Assembly (NCBI RefSeq): GCF_008364625.2
Contig: NZ_CP126604.1
Coordinates: 2,976,001-3,040,000, forward strand
Direction: 5' to 3'
Source: Enterobacter dykesii
GTDB lineage: Bacteria; Pseudomonadota; Gammaproteobacteria; Enterobacterales; Enterobacteriaceae
DNA length: 64,000 bases
Each line of letters begins with the position of its first letter. Position 1 is the first letter of the stretch. A program made the translations under genes and the position numbers. Positions 36,904 through 46,386 of this stretch are shown here, in pieces. The notes under the pieces were generated by a model. That model saw nothing but the letters and a program-made list of their open reading frames with translations. It had not been told where the DNA came from and searched no databases.

Positions 36904-37167
36904 TTAATCAGTGTAACCGTGGCCACAGGCCAGGCGCAAGGGGTTTCGATTTATCACGCCAGCGATCGCGTTATGAATCTCCCTAAACACTTTTTCGCTG
37001 GCATCTTCAACATAAATATTTTTTCCTGGTATATCCCGGAACAAAAATGAGCTGAATTTATTTTCATTCGAAGCTGACGAAAGGTTCGATAATAAATAAT
37101 CGGCAAAAACCCATAAATTTACATAAACTGTTATGTGTATTTTTAATCTTTTTTCGTCTAAACACAT
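36904..37167 (-). CDS. Small hypothetical protein, doubtful
   Basis: An 87-residue open frame (MCLDEKRLKIHITVYVNLWVFADYLL...) in AT-rich DNA just right of attR. No ribosome site is visible before the ATG and no family is recognised. It might be a remnant of an older gene. The rest of 36867-37483 shows no gene; it should contain the native thiM leader promoter on the minus strand (a weak TTGATT-N17-TAAAAG pair lies about 36880-36910). Confidence 0.3.
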   Translation of the reverse strand: MCLDEKRLKIHITVYVNLWVFADYLLSNLSSASNENKFSSFLFRDIPGKNIYVEDASEKVFREIHNAIAGVINRNPLRLACGHGYTD

Positions 37168-37483
37168 AAATATATTTAATGTATTAATATTTTATTTCCA
37201 ATTTATCCCCATTCATTATAAACAGGTAATACATTGTATTATATAATTATTTTCTTCATCCCTTCTGGATCATCTTATTTAGCTATTCCTGCTATTTATG
37301 ATTTAGATCAATAAACAAAATTACACATTCATAGATAGTTACTGCACGTTACGAAATAAGTTTTCAAACCAAAATTATCAACCTTATTATCGAATTTATA
37401 GAGATATAACAAGACGTTGTATCTTCCCGCCAGGATAGCGCCCTTACTTTTTTTTTTCTTGTAGTGATGATGAGAGCTTTAAA

Positions 37484-38452
37484 ATGAACTATTTAAATAC
37501 AACAGCTATCGCTGTTTTTGGTTTTGTGTTTGCTGGTTCAATGAATACAGCAAATGCTGCGGAAGTAAACGTAAACCTTGACGATAACGTCAACAATCCA
37601 GGTGCTCACATTCAAATTCAGGGTACCGATAAAACCGTCTATAACCTTGATAACATCGAAGGAAGTAACATTAAGCAAGACGGGCAAATCTATAACCTTC
37701 AAGGCGATATTGACAGAGCAAATACAGCTATTAATAAAGCACAAGATACAGCTAACACCGCTCAAGATGGCGTAAACGCTAACACTCAAGCTAACGCTAT
37801 CCTTAATCAGAAAGTCGACGATAACAAAGCAGATCAGACAATCACTGATAACAAACAGAATATATTGATTGATAACACTAATAATAAAGCAGACGCTAAT
37901 ACACAAGCGCTTGCAAGTAAGGTAGATAAAAGCATTTTCAACGCCGATCAGGATAGACAAGATCACGCCCTTCAGGACGCCTCTGACAAAGCGACTCAGG
38001 CATTTAATACGGGCGCTTACGCGCAATCTTTAGCTTTAGATGCACAAACGGTAGCCGCAGCGAATAAAACTGCTGTTGTTAACGTTCAGTCACGACAGCA
38101 AACACAGGAAGCGACGATTCAGAATCACAGCGCACAATTAGCGAATCATGAATCACGTATTACTGCGTTAGAGAGTCAAAATAACGCTAAGTTCTCTTCT
38201 CTGGAGAATCAGCAGAGTGAGGATCGCAAGGAATATCGTGCTGGTATCGCTGGCGCTGCTTCTCTTGCTGGTTTGCATTATGTTGATACAGATAACGCGG
38301 TTGCTGTCGGTGCTGCCAACTTCAAAGATGCGCAAGGTTATGCGATCGGCTACCGTCATAAGTTCGCTGAGAATGTAGCCGCTACACTCTCTACATCAGG
38401 TACATCCAACGGTGATGAAATTGTTGCGGCGTCCGCATCTTACGGATGGTGA
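37484..38452 (+). CDS. Small YadA-like trimeric autotransporter
   Basis: 322 residues with a Sec signal peptide (TAIAVFGFVFAGSMNTANAA, cleaved after ANA-A), a repetitive Asn/Asp/Gln/Thr-rich stalk (about 60-220; AQDTANTAQDGVNANTQANA) predicted as left-handed coiled coil, and a C-terminal YadA-type membrane anchor of about 75 residues (EYRAGIAGAASLAGLHYV ... GYAIGYRHKFAENVAATL ... VAASASYGW) ending in aromatic Trp as these anchors do. Three chains would form the outer-membrane pore. The head domain is nearly absent, so it is a short stalk adhesin or structural protein. It lies in AT-rich accessory DNA with a lipoprotein gene after it. Confidence 0.82.
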   Translation: MNYLNTTAIAVFGFVFAGSMNTANAAEVNVNLDDNVNNPGAHIQIQGTDKTVYNLDNIEGSNIKQDGQIYNLQGDIDRANTAINKAQDTANTAQDGVNANTQANAILNQKVDDNKADQTITDNKQNILIDNTNNKADANTQALASKVDKSIFNADQDRQDHALQDASDKATQAFNTGAYAQSLALDAQTVAAANKTAVVNVQSRQQTQEATIQNHSAQLANHESRITALESQNNAKFSSLENQQSEDRKEYRAGIAGAASLAGLHYVDTDNAVAVGAANFKDAQGYAIGYRHKFAENVAATLSTSGTSNGDEIVAASASYGW

Positions 38453-38550
38453 TGTTACAGTATTAAAATAAAAAGCCAGTGAGCTAAAAAACTCGCCCAT
38501 GAGTTTTAATCAGCTGGCTATAACTCAATACATTGCTGCTCGCAAAGAAA

Positions 38551-38658
38551 ATGACAAAGTACATTTTTATCTCCGCTGTTTTGTATCTCACTTTTATTTT
38601 ATTAGGGATATGGATCGGCTTGATGTTAGGCACCTATATTTATAATTGTAATTACTAA
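38551..38658 (+). CDS. 35-residue single-span membrane peptide
   Basis: MTKYIFISAVLYLTFILLGI followed by WIGLMLGTYIYNCNY: one hydrophobic helix over most of the length, with a polar C-terminal tail. AAAGAA lies just before the ATG, and the stop is 7 nt from the lipoprotein ATG, which suggests coupling. No family is recognised; too short for normal gene calling. Confidence 0.5.
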   Translation: MTKYIFISAVLYLTFILLGIWIGLMLGTYIYNCNY

Positions 38659-38665
38659 GGCAATA

Positions 38666-39127
38666 ATGAAAAAGTTAATGATGGTAGCGGCTGTATTATC
38701 TCTTGCTGCGTGTTCCTCACCGGCTCAACGGATGGCTGATTGTCAAAGCAAGGGAGTGAGTAAAGATGCTTGTTATATAGCAGAGCAAAACCGCACTACA
38801 GCCATTAACGCTGCTGCTGAAAAACAGGCTTTGGAGAATGCTGCTCAACTTGCACAATCAGCACGTAAGCATCTTCCTGAAGGCTGCACTCAGGTGATGG
38901 ATGCTGCGGGCCGTTGTGACAGCAAGCCTGCCAAAGCAAGCGGCGATGTTAAACAGTTCTCAGGTGAAGCGGATCGCATTATGAATAAGTCAATCTCTGA
39001 AGCTGCTGAATATCTGCTTTCGAAAGGCTGGAAGCCAAATAAGGGTTCATGGCACAAGGGTGGCTATATTATGCAGCTGGTTGTCGAAAAAGAGAGAGTT
39101 GTAAACGCACAATTATTAAAAATGTGA
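38666..39127 (+). CDS. Lipoprotein downstream of the autotransporter gene
   Basis: 153 residues with a lipoprotein signal (MKKLMMVAAVLSLAAC, lipobox LAAC with Cys16). The residue after Cys is Ser, favouring outer-membrane sorting. Two cysteines follow (DCQSKG, DACYIA) that could pair. The middle is Ala/Gln-rich helical (AAAEKQALENAAQLAQSARKH) and the end is WHKGGYIMQLVVEKERVVNAQLLKM. Lipoproteins next to trimeric autotransporters often help their assembly (for example SadB), so a helper role is possible, but it does not resemble SadB in sequence. Confidence 0.7.
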   Translation: MKKLMMVAAVLSLAACSSPAQRMADCQSKGVSKDACYIAEQNRTTAINAAAEKQALENAAQLAQSARKHLPEGCTQVMDAAGRCDSKPAKASGDVKQFSGEADRIMNKSISEAAEYLLSKGWKPNKGSWHKGGYIMQLVVEKERVVNAQLLKM

Positions 39128-39163
39128 TCTTAGCACTACGCTCCCACCTCATAAGATTTACAT

Positions 39164-39190
39164 AGCCCCATTTGTATGGGGCTTTATTTT
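39164..39190 (+). terminator. Rho-independent terminator after the lipoprotein gene
   Basis: AGCCCCA-TTTGTA-TGGGGCT hairpin (39164-39183) followed by TTATTTT. Confidence 0.85.
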
Positions 39191-39211
39191 AGCTCGTGAC
39201 TAAATACACAT

Positions 39212-40645
39212 TTACTCCAGCTGCCACGCTCCGCCATGGATAAGCGACGCTCCCCCCGTCCAGGCAAACAACGCCAGTTCGCGGCAGTCTGCATCAGGAT
39301 AAATACGGCTGCTGAGGCACGCCTCACCCTCGTTAACAAACACTTCCACGGAAGAGTAGTCAAAAAACAAGCGCAGACTGAGCACGCCGTTCAGGTTAAG
39401 CGCGACGCTTCTGGTGCCGCACAGGCCATACTGTGGATAGTGTCGCTCCAGCACCAGGCGCTGCATCTGCGCATCAACATAGACGCGTAGCCCGTCGCCG
39501 AGACGAATGCCGTATTGCTCCGCGCTGCTGTTCGCGCAATCCCATTGCAGAATGACTTCCATCGCATCGCAGTGTTCAACCAGCGTCATCTGCTGGTTAT
39601 TAAGCGTACTTACCGGCCAGGGGAACCATGCTCCGCGCAGGATTTCAACTTCTCTGGCCGGCCGCATTTGCAGGCGGTTATCCACACTCAGCGTCAGCTC
39701 GCGCGGTAAGGAGAGCATGCCTGCCCAGCCATCCTGCTGTTCCGGCAGGGGCGATTCCCACATGTCCAGCCAGCCGATAACGATGCGGCGGCCGTCAGGA
39801 GTCAGGAAGCTTTGTGGCGCATAGAAATCATGTCCACGATCCATCTCCACAAATTCTCCTTCACGCGCGAAAGGTTTGCCGGGCTGCCACTCGCCCAGCA
39901 GGTAGCCACTCTGGAAAAGATTACGATTTTTGAATCCCTCTGCCGCCAGCCCCTGAGGCGAAAACATCAGCACGCGTTTACCGTTGAGGGTGAAAAAGTC
40001 CGGACATTCCCACATATAGCCCATCTCTTTTTCAGCCACTGCGAGCACGCCCATGTCCTGCCACTCGCGCAGATCGGCAGACCGGTACGCACGCACCTGG
40101 CCCGTATCACCCTCCCGCGCACCAACGACCATGTACCACCACTCCCCTTCACGCCATACTTTCGGATCGCGGAAGTGATGCAGTCCGGGCGGTGTGTCAA
40201 TGACGGTCCCGTGCCGCACAAAGTGGATGCCGTCACGGCTGGTTGCCAGGCACTGAACCTGGTAGAGATTCGCCTCATCGCCGGGATCGCCGTGGAATTT
40301 GTGGCCGGTGTAGATTAGCGCCAGCGTGTCGCCATCGACCACCGCTGAGCCAGAAAAACAGCCGTCCTTGTCGTCTGGTCCTTCCGGTGCCAGCGCAACC
40401 GGGAGGTGCTCCCAGTTAACTAAATCTTTGCTTCGCGCATGACCCCAGTGCATCGGCCCCCACTGGGTCGAATATGGATGATGCTGATAAAAGGCGTGAT
40501 ACCAGCCGTCAAACCAGACCAGGCCATTCGGGTCGTTCATCCAGCCAGCACGCGCAGCGAGGTGGTAACGGGGATACCAGCGCAAGTTAAGCCCTTCGCG
40601 TCTGGACTGCAGTTCCTGTTCTGCTTTCGTAATTGAATACGTCAT
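39212..40645 (-). CDS. cscA: CscA, sucrose hydrolase (invertase)
   Basis: Glycoside hydrolase family 32 enzyme of 477 residues that splits unphosphorylated sucrose to glucose and fructose in the cytoplasm. GH32 motifs are intact: WMNDPNGLVWFDGWYHAFYQ with the nucleophile Asp, the FRDPKV transition-state Asp, and the acid/base motif WECPDFF. A C-terminal beta-sandwich follows. The frame is open to 40834, but that stretch is cscB in another frame; ATG 40645 gives the family length. It follows cscB by 16 bp as one operon. Confidence 0.94.
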   Translation of the reverse strand: MTYSITKAEQELQSRREGLNLRWYPRYHLAARAGWMNDPNGLVWFDGWYHAFYQHHPYSTQWGPMHWGHARSKDLVNWEHLPVALAPEGPDDKDGCFSGSAVVDGDTLALIYTGHKFHGDPGDEANLYQVQCLATSRDGIHFVRHGTVIDTPPGLHHFRDPKVWREGEWWYMVVGAREGDTGQVRAYRSADLREWQDMGVLAVAEKEMGYMWECPDFFTLNGKRVLMFSPQGLAAEGFKNRNLFQSGYLLGEWQPGKPFAREGEFVEMDRGHDFYAPQSFLTPDGRRIVIGWLDMWESPLPEQQDGWAGMLSLPRELTLSVDNRLQMRPAREVEILRGAWFPWPVSTLNNQQMTLVEHCDAMEVILQWDCANSSAEQYGIRLGDGLRVYVDAQMQRLVLERHYPQYGLCGTRSVALNLNGVLSLRLFFDYSSVEVFVNEGEACLSSRIYPDADCRELALFAWTGGASLIHGGAWQLE

Positions 40646-40661
40646 TTCTCTACTCTTTCGA

Positions 40662-41903
40662 TCAGATGGTGGAAGGTTGCGGCATGAGCGGGTCAGAAGA
40701 GGACTTACCCGAGCGCAACAGGAAGATGGAGATAAACGTGGTGCTGAATACCAGTAGCCCCATGATGAGATAGGACTGAGCAAAGCCGTATTTCTCATAG
40801 CTGTAACCTGCCAGCGGCGACAGTACCGAGGCAATCACCGAGCTTGTACAGGCAAAGCCCACCAGATAGAGGGTGGAAGAGAGCCGCTTATCAAAATGCA
40901 GGCTGTTGTATTTAAAGATGGAGACCAGCAAAACGGGCAGCTCAACCGCGTGCAATAGCTTGGTAATGGAGATCAGTACCGGTCCCTCAACCAGACCCGA
41001 TGCCACCATACGCATCGCCATCACCATTCCGGCGAAAATCAGGCCGTTTTTCGCACCGAGACGATTCACCAGCCACGGGGCGCAAAACATACCCGCCGCC
41101 TCCAGGAAAACCTGGAATGAGTTGAGATAGCCGTACATGGCGTTCCCTTCCTGTAACGTCGGGAACTGGGAGGAGAAATAGACCGGGAACTGCTGGTCAT
41201 AAACGCCATAAATACAGGTGCCGATAACGAAAAACACCAGCGCCCAGAAGCGCGGCAGCGTCAGCAGGCGCAATGCATCCTCCAGCGTGACCTTACCGCC
41301 GGACACCGCCTCCTGCATGGCGTGCGGGGCGGAAGAGACCCTGAGACGCGCCAGCAACACAAAAAACACCAGCCCTGCGCAGCTGGCGACAGCGAAGTTC
41401 AGCTTTGGATTAATGTTAAACAGGAGCCCCGCAAAAAAGGTTGCCACCGCCCAGCCAAGCGATCCCCACATCCTTGCCTTACCAAACTCAAACTGACTCT
41501 GGCGGGCCACGCGCTCGGTATAGGATTCCAGTACTCCAATCCCGCCGTTAAACGTTAGCCCGATATAAATCCCGCCGAAAATACTGCCGAGTAACACGTT
41601 AATGTGCAGCAGATAACCAAACAGCAGGAAGGCCGGACCGGAAAGAATGAGCAGGCTGGTCAGAAACCAGAGCAGGTTTTTTCGCAGGCCGAGTTTATCC
41701 TGAATGAAGCCGTAGCAGATTTGCGCGCACAGCGCGGAGACAGACAGTACGGCATAGATGACTCCCGTATCCCCTGCCTTTAACCCCACCTCCTGGTGGA
41801 GCCAGATAGAAAGCAACGAGCCGGAAGAGGACCACGTGACAAAAAAGAAAAACAGCAATGCGCTTAATAAAGGGTAGCTGTGAGAGTGATGCGTTTTCAT
41901 CAT
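40662..41903 (-). CDS. cscB: CscB, sucrose:H+ symporter
   Basis: LacY-type (OHS family) sugar/proton symporter, 413 residues with 12 predicted helices, importing sucrose. It begins HSYPLLSALLFFFFVTWSSSGSLLSIWLH and has the family segments GFIQDKLGLRKNLLW (loop 2-3), GGIYIGLTFNGGIGVLESYTER, and GKARMWGSLGWA. Two tandem ATGs (41903, 41900) are possible starts. Together with CscA it allows PTS-independent sucrose use; the fructokinase gene cscK that normally accompanies it is not present between or beside these genes. Confidence 0.94.
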   Translation of the reverse strand: MMKTHHSHSYPLLSALLFFFFVTWSSSGSLLSIWLHQEVGLKAGDTGVIYAVLSVSALCAQICYGFIQDKLGLRKNLLWFLTSLLILSGPAFLLFGYLLHINVLLGSIFGGIYIGLTFNGGIGVLESYTERVARQSQFEFGKARMWGSLGWAVATFFAGLLFNINPKLNFAVASCAGLVFFVLLARLRVSSAPHAMQEAVSGGKVTLEDALRLLTLPRFWALVFFVIGTCIYGVYDQQFPVYFSSQFPTLQEGNAMYGYLNSFQVFLEAAGMFCAPWLVNRLGAKNGLIFAGMVMAMRMVASGLVEGPVLISITKLLHAVELPVLLVSIFKYNSLHFDKRLSSTLYLVGFACTSSVIASVLSPLAGYSYEKYGFAQSYLIMGLLVFSTTFISIFLLRSGKSSSDPLMPQPSTI

Positions 41904-41935
41904 GACATTCTCATGTTGGAGTAATGACAGGATGG

Positions 41936-42009
41936 TAACGTTAACATTTAAGTTCTCTCATGCTATTTGGTAAAAAATTAAGATGTTAATCACGAAAGTT
42001 AACGTTAAC
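41936..42009. promoter_or_regulatory. csc operators between cscB and cscR
   Basis: Two TAACGTTA palindromes, one in GGTAACGTTAACATT (41934-41948) near the cscB start and one in GTTAACGTTAAC (41998-42009), about 63 bp apart in the divergent control region. The form is that of LacI/GalR-family operators, so CscR probably binds both and may loop the DNA. Confidence 0.65.
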
Positions 42010-42147
42010 ATTAACATTAAGAGAGTGAGATCGCGATCAAATTTTCATCACTCAGGTAAGAATGGCCTGGCCTGTGCAGCAGCCTTCCTTTTACATCAGC
42101 GACTTAGTTGTATACCCTCTCACACAGAGCACTAACGGAGTAACAAG

Positions 42148-43155
42148 ATGGCTTCCCTGAAGGACGTCGCAAAGCTGGCTAACGTATCGCTGATGACGGT
42201 CTCCCGCGCACTGAACAGCCCGGAGCGCCTTAAACCGGAAACGCTGGCACGCGTTCAGTTGGCTATCGAGCAGACCAGCTATGTGCCGGATCTGTCCGCC
42301 AAGAAAATCCGCGGCGCGCATGCCTCGCCGAAAACCATAGGCGTACTGGCGCTCGATACGGTGACGACACCTTTCTCGGTGGAGATCGCGCTGTCTATTG
42401 AAGAGACGGCCAGAATGCACGGCTGGAATAGCTTCGTGATGAATATGTTTACCGATGACAACCCGGACGCCATCGTCGACCTTCTCCTCTCTCATCGGCC
42501 TGACGGGATTATCTACACCACCATGGGGTTACGTCGTGTCCCTCTCCCGGCTAAATTACTCACCCTTCCCTGCGTGCTGGCCAACTGCGAAAGTGACGGC
42601 GAAAAGGTCGCCAGCTATATTCCCGATGATGAACAGGGCCAATATACCGCCGTGCGGGCGTTACTCACGGAGGGTTATCGACGCCCTCTCTGCCTGCATT
42701 TGCCTGAGGGACATCTGGCCACAACCCGGCGCCGACAGGGGCTGGAACGTGCATGCCGAGAAGCGGGGCTCGATCCGGACAGCCTGGCGCACAGCTATAT
42801 GACGTCAGGGGACGAGCACTATCGTGATATCCCGTCAGTGCTGCTGACGCACGTGCAGAATGGCATTCCCGGGTTCGACTCCGTTATCTGCGGCAACGAC
42901 CGTATCGCGTTTATGGTCTACCAGACGCTGCTGGCGCAAGGGCTTCGCATACCAGAAGATGTCGCCGTTATCGGCTATGACAATATGGTGGGTATTGGGG
43001 AGTTGTTCCTGCCTCCTCTCACTACGGTTCAACTGCCACACTATGAAATTGGTCGTCTGAGCGCCTTGCATATTATTAACGGTGAAGAGCATCAGAACAC
43101 CACGCGTGTAGAAAGTCCTTTTTTACTGCGTAATTCTATTGTGCATGCATCATGA
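42148..43155 (+). CDS. cscR: CscR, LacI-family sucrose repressor
   Basis: 335 residues. The N-terminal LacI helix-turn-helix and hinge are clear (SLKDVAKLANVSLMTVSRAL, then ARVQLAIEQTSYVPDLSAKKI); the C-terminal two-lobed periplasmic-binding-like domain carries CGNDRIAFMVYQTLLAQGLRIPEDVAVIGYDN. GGAG lies about 7 nt before the ATG. It is transcribed away from cscBA and represses them until sucrose or a product is present (family knowledge). Confidence 0.93.
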   Translation: MASLKDVAKLANVSLMTVSRALNSPERLKPETLARVQLAIEQTSYVPDLSAKKIRGAHASPKTIGVLALDTVTTPFSVEIALSIEETARMHGWNSFVMNMFTDDNPDAIVDLLLSHRPDGIIYTTMGLRRVPLPAKLLTLPCVLANCESDGEKVASYIPDDEQGQYTAVRALLTEGYRRPLCLHLPEGHLATTRRRQGLERACREAGLDPDSLAHSYMTSGDEHYRDIPSVLLTHVQNGIPGFDSVICGNDRIAFMVYQTLLAQGLRIPEDVAVIGYDNMVGIGELFLPPLTTVQLPHYEIGRLSALHIINGEEHQNTTRVESPFLLRNSIVHAS

Positions 43156-43373
43156 GCACCGCTTTTTGTCCATGACGCAGAAACAGGCAGAACTCCCCCC
43201 TTTTATGCCGTTCGATGGCACGATTTGTCACACTCTTTTCTGTGACTTTACACACCGGGTAAACAGCCTGTAACGCGCTGATTTTATTTGGCATAAAATG
43301 CAATTTTCATTTTAAAAATGGGGATATTTCCTCGTTACAGCCCCGTGTCACAAAACAGTAAACAAATTAACCA

Positions 43374-43402
43374 TTGAGCCCCGTGGCAAAAGGCTCTATA
43401 TT
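43374..43402 (+). promoter_or_regulatory. Predicted sigma-70 promoter of dat-ddc
   Basis: TTGAGC (43374-43379), 17-bp spacer, TATATT (43397-43402), about 85 bp before the dat start. It lies in a 330-bp intergenic region in which nothing else is recognised apart from AT-rich stretches. Confidence 0.55.
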
Positions 43403-43487
43403 GGCGGCGTTTTTTTCAGGCCCCCATCTGTTTTTTAACTTTTTATTCAATCGTGGCTCATAACGAAGCGGCGGTTGTAGGAGTGAT

Positions 43488-44864
43488 ATGATGACGGATA
43501 AAGTCCGTATTGACACCGTAGATGCCCACAAAAGCAACGAAACCTATCTGGCCCGTCAGGCCGAGTTTGAATCTAACGTCAGGAGTTATCCGCGCAAACT
43601 GCCTTTAGCCATCACTAAAGCAGAAGGCGTGTGGATCACCGATGCAGATAATAAAGAATACCTTGACTGTTTAGCAGGCGCGGGGACCCTTGCGCTTGGC
43701 CATAACCATCCTGATGTGCTGAAAAGCATCCAAAATGTCATTACCAGCGGCTTGCCGTTACATACACTGGATCTGACTACGCCTCTGAAAGACGCGTTTT
43801 CTGAATACCTGCTCTCTCTGCTGCCTGGTCAGGGCAAAGAGTACTGCCTGCAGTTCACCGGTCCATCCGGTGCTGACGCCGTTGAAGCTGCGCTGAAGCT
43901 GGCGAAAAAAGTGACCGGTCGTAGCGGTATCATCAGCTTCTCTGGTGGTTACCACGGTATGACCCACGGCGCACTGTCCGTGACCGGCAACCTGTCTCCG
44001 AAAGAAGCGGTTGACGGTATGATGCCAGAAGTACAGTTCATGCCTTACCCGCACGAGTACCGTTGCCCGCTGGGTATCGGTGGTGAAGCGGGCGTGAAAG
44101 CGCTGACTTACTACTTCGATAACCTGATCAACGACGTTGAAAGCGGCGTGCGTAAACCTGCTGCGGTGATTCTGGAAGCCGTTCAGGGCGAAGGCGGCGT
44201 GAACCCGGCTCCGGCTGAGTGGCTGCAGCGCATCCGTAAAGTGACTCAGGAACACGGCATTCTGCTGATCCTCGACGAAGTTCAGGCTGGCTTTGCCCGT
44301 ACCGGTAAATTCTTCGCCTTCGAACACGCGGGCATTGAGCCAGACATTATCGTGATGTCTAAAGCCGTAGGTGGCGGTCTGCCGCTGGCCGTGCTCGGTA
44401 TCAAAAAGCAGTTTGACGCATGGGCACCAGGTCACCACACCGGTACCTTCCGCGGCAACCAGCTGGCGATGGCGACTGGCCTGACCACGCTGAAAATTCT
44501 GAAAGATCAGAACATCGCGGGCAAAGTTGCCGCTCAGGGCGAATGGCTGAAAGGCCAGCTGAAAGAGATGGCGAAACGCTATCCGGTGATCGGCCACGTG
44601 CGCGGTCTGGGCATGATGATCGGTATTGAGATCGTTAAACCACATGAAGCCGCTGACCACATGGGCTGCTTCCCGGGCGACGGCGAACTGTCTGCACTGA
44701 TTCAGAAGAAGTGCTTCGAAGCCGGTCTGATTCTGGAGCGCGGTGGCCGTAACGGTATCGTTCTGCGTCTGCTGCCGTCTCTGCTGATCAGCGACGAAGA
44801 GCTGAAAATCTTCCTGGATAAATTTGAGCAGGCACTGCTTGCTGCGGGCGTTCGCCCGGCGTAA
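43488..44864 (+). CDS. dat: Dat, diaminobutyrate-2-oxoglutarate aminotransferase
   Basis: PLP-dependent class III aminotransferase of 458 residues converting aspartate semialdehyde and glutamate to L-2,4-diaminobutyrate, first step to 1,3-diaminopropane. Visible signatures are [19 protein letters not shown], the [13 protein letters not shown] segment, [27 protein letters not shown], and the PLP lysine in [14 protein letters not shown]. Two tandem ATGs (43488, 43491) follow TAGGAG. It forms an operon with ddc 18 bp downstream. Confidence 0.95.
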   Translation: MMTDKVRIDTVDAHKSNETYLARQAEFESNVRSYPRKLPLAITKAEGVWITDADNKEYLDCLAGAGTLALGHNHPDVLKSIQNVITSGLPLHTLDLTTPLKDAFSEYLLSLLPGQGKEYCLQFTGPSGADAVEAALKLAKKVTGRSGIISFSGGYHGMTHGALSVTGNLSPKEAVDGMMPEVQFMPYPHEYRCPLGIGGEAGVKALTYYFDNLINDVESGVRKPAAVILEAVQGEGGVNPAPAEWLQRIRKVTQEHGILLILDEVQAGFARTGKFFAFEHAGIEPDIIVMSKAVGGGLPLAVLGIKKQFDAWAPGHHTGTFRGNQLAMATGLTTLKILKDQNIAGKVAAQGEWLKGQLKEMAKRYPVIGHVRGLGMMIGIEIVKPHEAADHMGCFPGDGELSALIQKKCFEAGLILERGGRNGIVLRLLPSLLISDEELKIFLDKFEQALLAAGVRPA

Positions 44865-44882
44865 CCGGAGTTATTGATTACG

Positions 44883-46349
44883 ATGTCTGATTCAAACCCA
44901 ATTTTGTTCTCCTCTGCGCAGAGCATTGAAGCTTATCAGCAGGCGATCGAACAAAGCACTCAGGCTGTGATGCAGTGGCTGAAACAGCCTGAGATGTACC
45001 AGGGCAAAACGGTCGCAGAACTGCGCGACCGTATTAAGCTGGATTTCAACCCGAAAGGGCTGGGCAACGAAGCGGCGATTGAACGCGCCGTGGAGTTCTT
45101 CCTGAAAGACAGCTTGTCCGTTCATCACCCGCAGTGTGTGGCGCACCTGCACTGCCCAAGCCTGGTGGTAAGCCAGGCGGCGGAAGTGCTGATCAACGCC
45201 ACTAACCAGAGTATGGACTCCTGGGATCAAAGCCCGTCCGCAACCATCATTGAGATCAAACTGATCGAGTGGCTGCGTACCCGCGTGGGTTATCAGGCTG
45301 GCGACGCGGGTGTCTTCACCAGCGGCGGCACCCAGAGCAACCTGATGGGCCTGATGCTGGCGCGCGATGCGTTCTTTGCGCGTCAGGGTCACTCCGTTCA
45401 GCAGGACGGTCTGGTGGGCGATCTGCGCAAAATTCGCGTGCTGTGCTCCGAAAACGCACACTTCTCCGTGCAGAAAAACATGGCGCTGATGGGTCTGGGC
45501 TACCAGTCCGTGGTGCAGGTGAAAACGGACGAATTCTCCCGCATGGATCTGACCGATCTGGCGGCGAAAATTGAGCAGTGCAATGCAAACGGTGAGCAGA
45601 TTCTGGCGATCGTCGCGACGGCAGGTACCACCGATGCCGGTGCCATCGACCCGCTGCGTGCGATTGCAGAGCTGGCGGCGAAACAGAACATCTGGGTACA
45701 CGTTGATGCTGCCTGGGGCGGCGCGCTGCTGATGTCTGAGCAGTATCGTCACTACCTGGACGGCATCGAGCTGGTGGATTCCGTTACCCTGGACTTCCAC
45801 AAGCAGTTCTTCCAGACCATCAGCTGCGGCGCGTTCCTGCTGAAAGAAGCGCGTCACTATGAGCTGATGCGCTATCAGGCGGCCTACCTGAACTCTGAGT
45901 TCGACGAAGAAGCCGGCGTGCCTAACCTGGTGTCCAAATCTCTGCAGACCACCCGTCGTTTTGACGCGCTGAAGCTGTGGATGAGCCTGGAAGCGCTGGG
46001 TCAGGAGCAATACGCGGCGATCATCGATCACGGCGTGACCCTGGCACAACAGGTTGCGGCCTACGTGAAAGCGCAGCCTGCGCTGGAACTGGTTATGCAG
46101 CCACAGCTGGCAAGCGTTCTGTTCCGCTTCCGCGGACAGGTGCAGATGGATGACGCAGGTATCGCCCTGCTGAACCAGAAAATTGGTGATGCGCTGCTGG
46201 AATCCGGCCGTGCGAACGTCGGTGTGACCGAGCATAACGGCGTCACCTGCCTGAAGCTGACGCTGCTGAACCCAACCGTGACGCTGGAAGATATTAAAAT
46301 CCTGCTCTCTCTGGTTGAGCGCACCGCGCAGGAAGTTCTGGCTAAGTAA
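44883..46349 (+). CDS. ddc: Ddc, L-2,4-diaminobutyrate decarboxylase
   Basis: PLP-dependent group II decarboxylase of 488 residues that turns L-2,4-diaminobutyrate into 1,3-diaminopropane. The family blocks are intact: HPQCVAHLHCPSLVVSQAAEVL, FTSGGTQSNLMGLMLARDAFF, VHVDAAWGGALLMSE and the PLP lysine in TLDFHKQFFQ. ATG 44883 is taken as start; an in-frame TTG at 44874 is closer to the GGAG at 44867 and is a possible alternative. With Dat this gives the two-step diaminopropane pathway found in Acinetobacter and Enterobacter. Confidence 0.95.
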   Translation: MSDSNPILFSSAQSIEAYQQAIEQSTQAVMQWLKQPEMYQGKTVAELRDRIKLDFNPKGLGNEAAIERAVEFFLKDSLSVHHPQCVAHLHCPSLVVSQAAEVLINATNQSMDSWDQSPSATIIEIKLIEWLRTRVGYQAGDAGVFTSGGTQSNLMGLMLARDAFFARQGHSVQQDGLVGDLRKIRVLCSENAHFSVQKNMALMGLGYQSVVQVKTDEFSRMDLTDLAAKIEQCNANGEQILAIVATAGTTDAGAIDPLRAIAELAAKQNIWVHVDAAWGGALLMSEQYRHYLDGIELVDSVTLDFHKQFFQTISCGAFLLKEARHYELMRYQAAYLNSEFDEEAGVPNLVSKSLQTTRRFDALKLWMSLEALGQEQYAAIIDHGVTLAQQVAAYVKAQPALELVMQPQLASVLFRFRGQVQMDDAGIALLNQKIGDALLESGRANVGVTEHNGVTCLKLTLLNPTVTLEDIKILLSLVERTAQEVLAK

Positions 46350-46352
46350 TAC

Positions 46353-46386
46353 AACCCCCTCTTCCGCAGGGAGAGGGGGTTATTTT
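46353..46386. terminator. Terminator after ddc
   Basis: AACCCCCTCTTCC / GGGAGAGGGGGTT imperfect hairpin followed by ATTTTAT; it also covers the 3' end of the convergent oxidoreductase gene and probably works both ways. Confidence 0.7.

Noticed and set aside
36904-37167. Small ORF beside attR as part of the mobile element
   Set aside because: It lies to the right of the duplicated att sequence, so it belongs to the chromosome side; its status as a gene is also doubtful.
43300-43316. Sigma-54-like TGGCA ... TGC sequence upstream of dat
   Set aside because: The spacing between GG and GC is 8, not 10, so it does not fit a sigma-54 promoter; a good sigma-70 promoter lies downstream.
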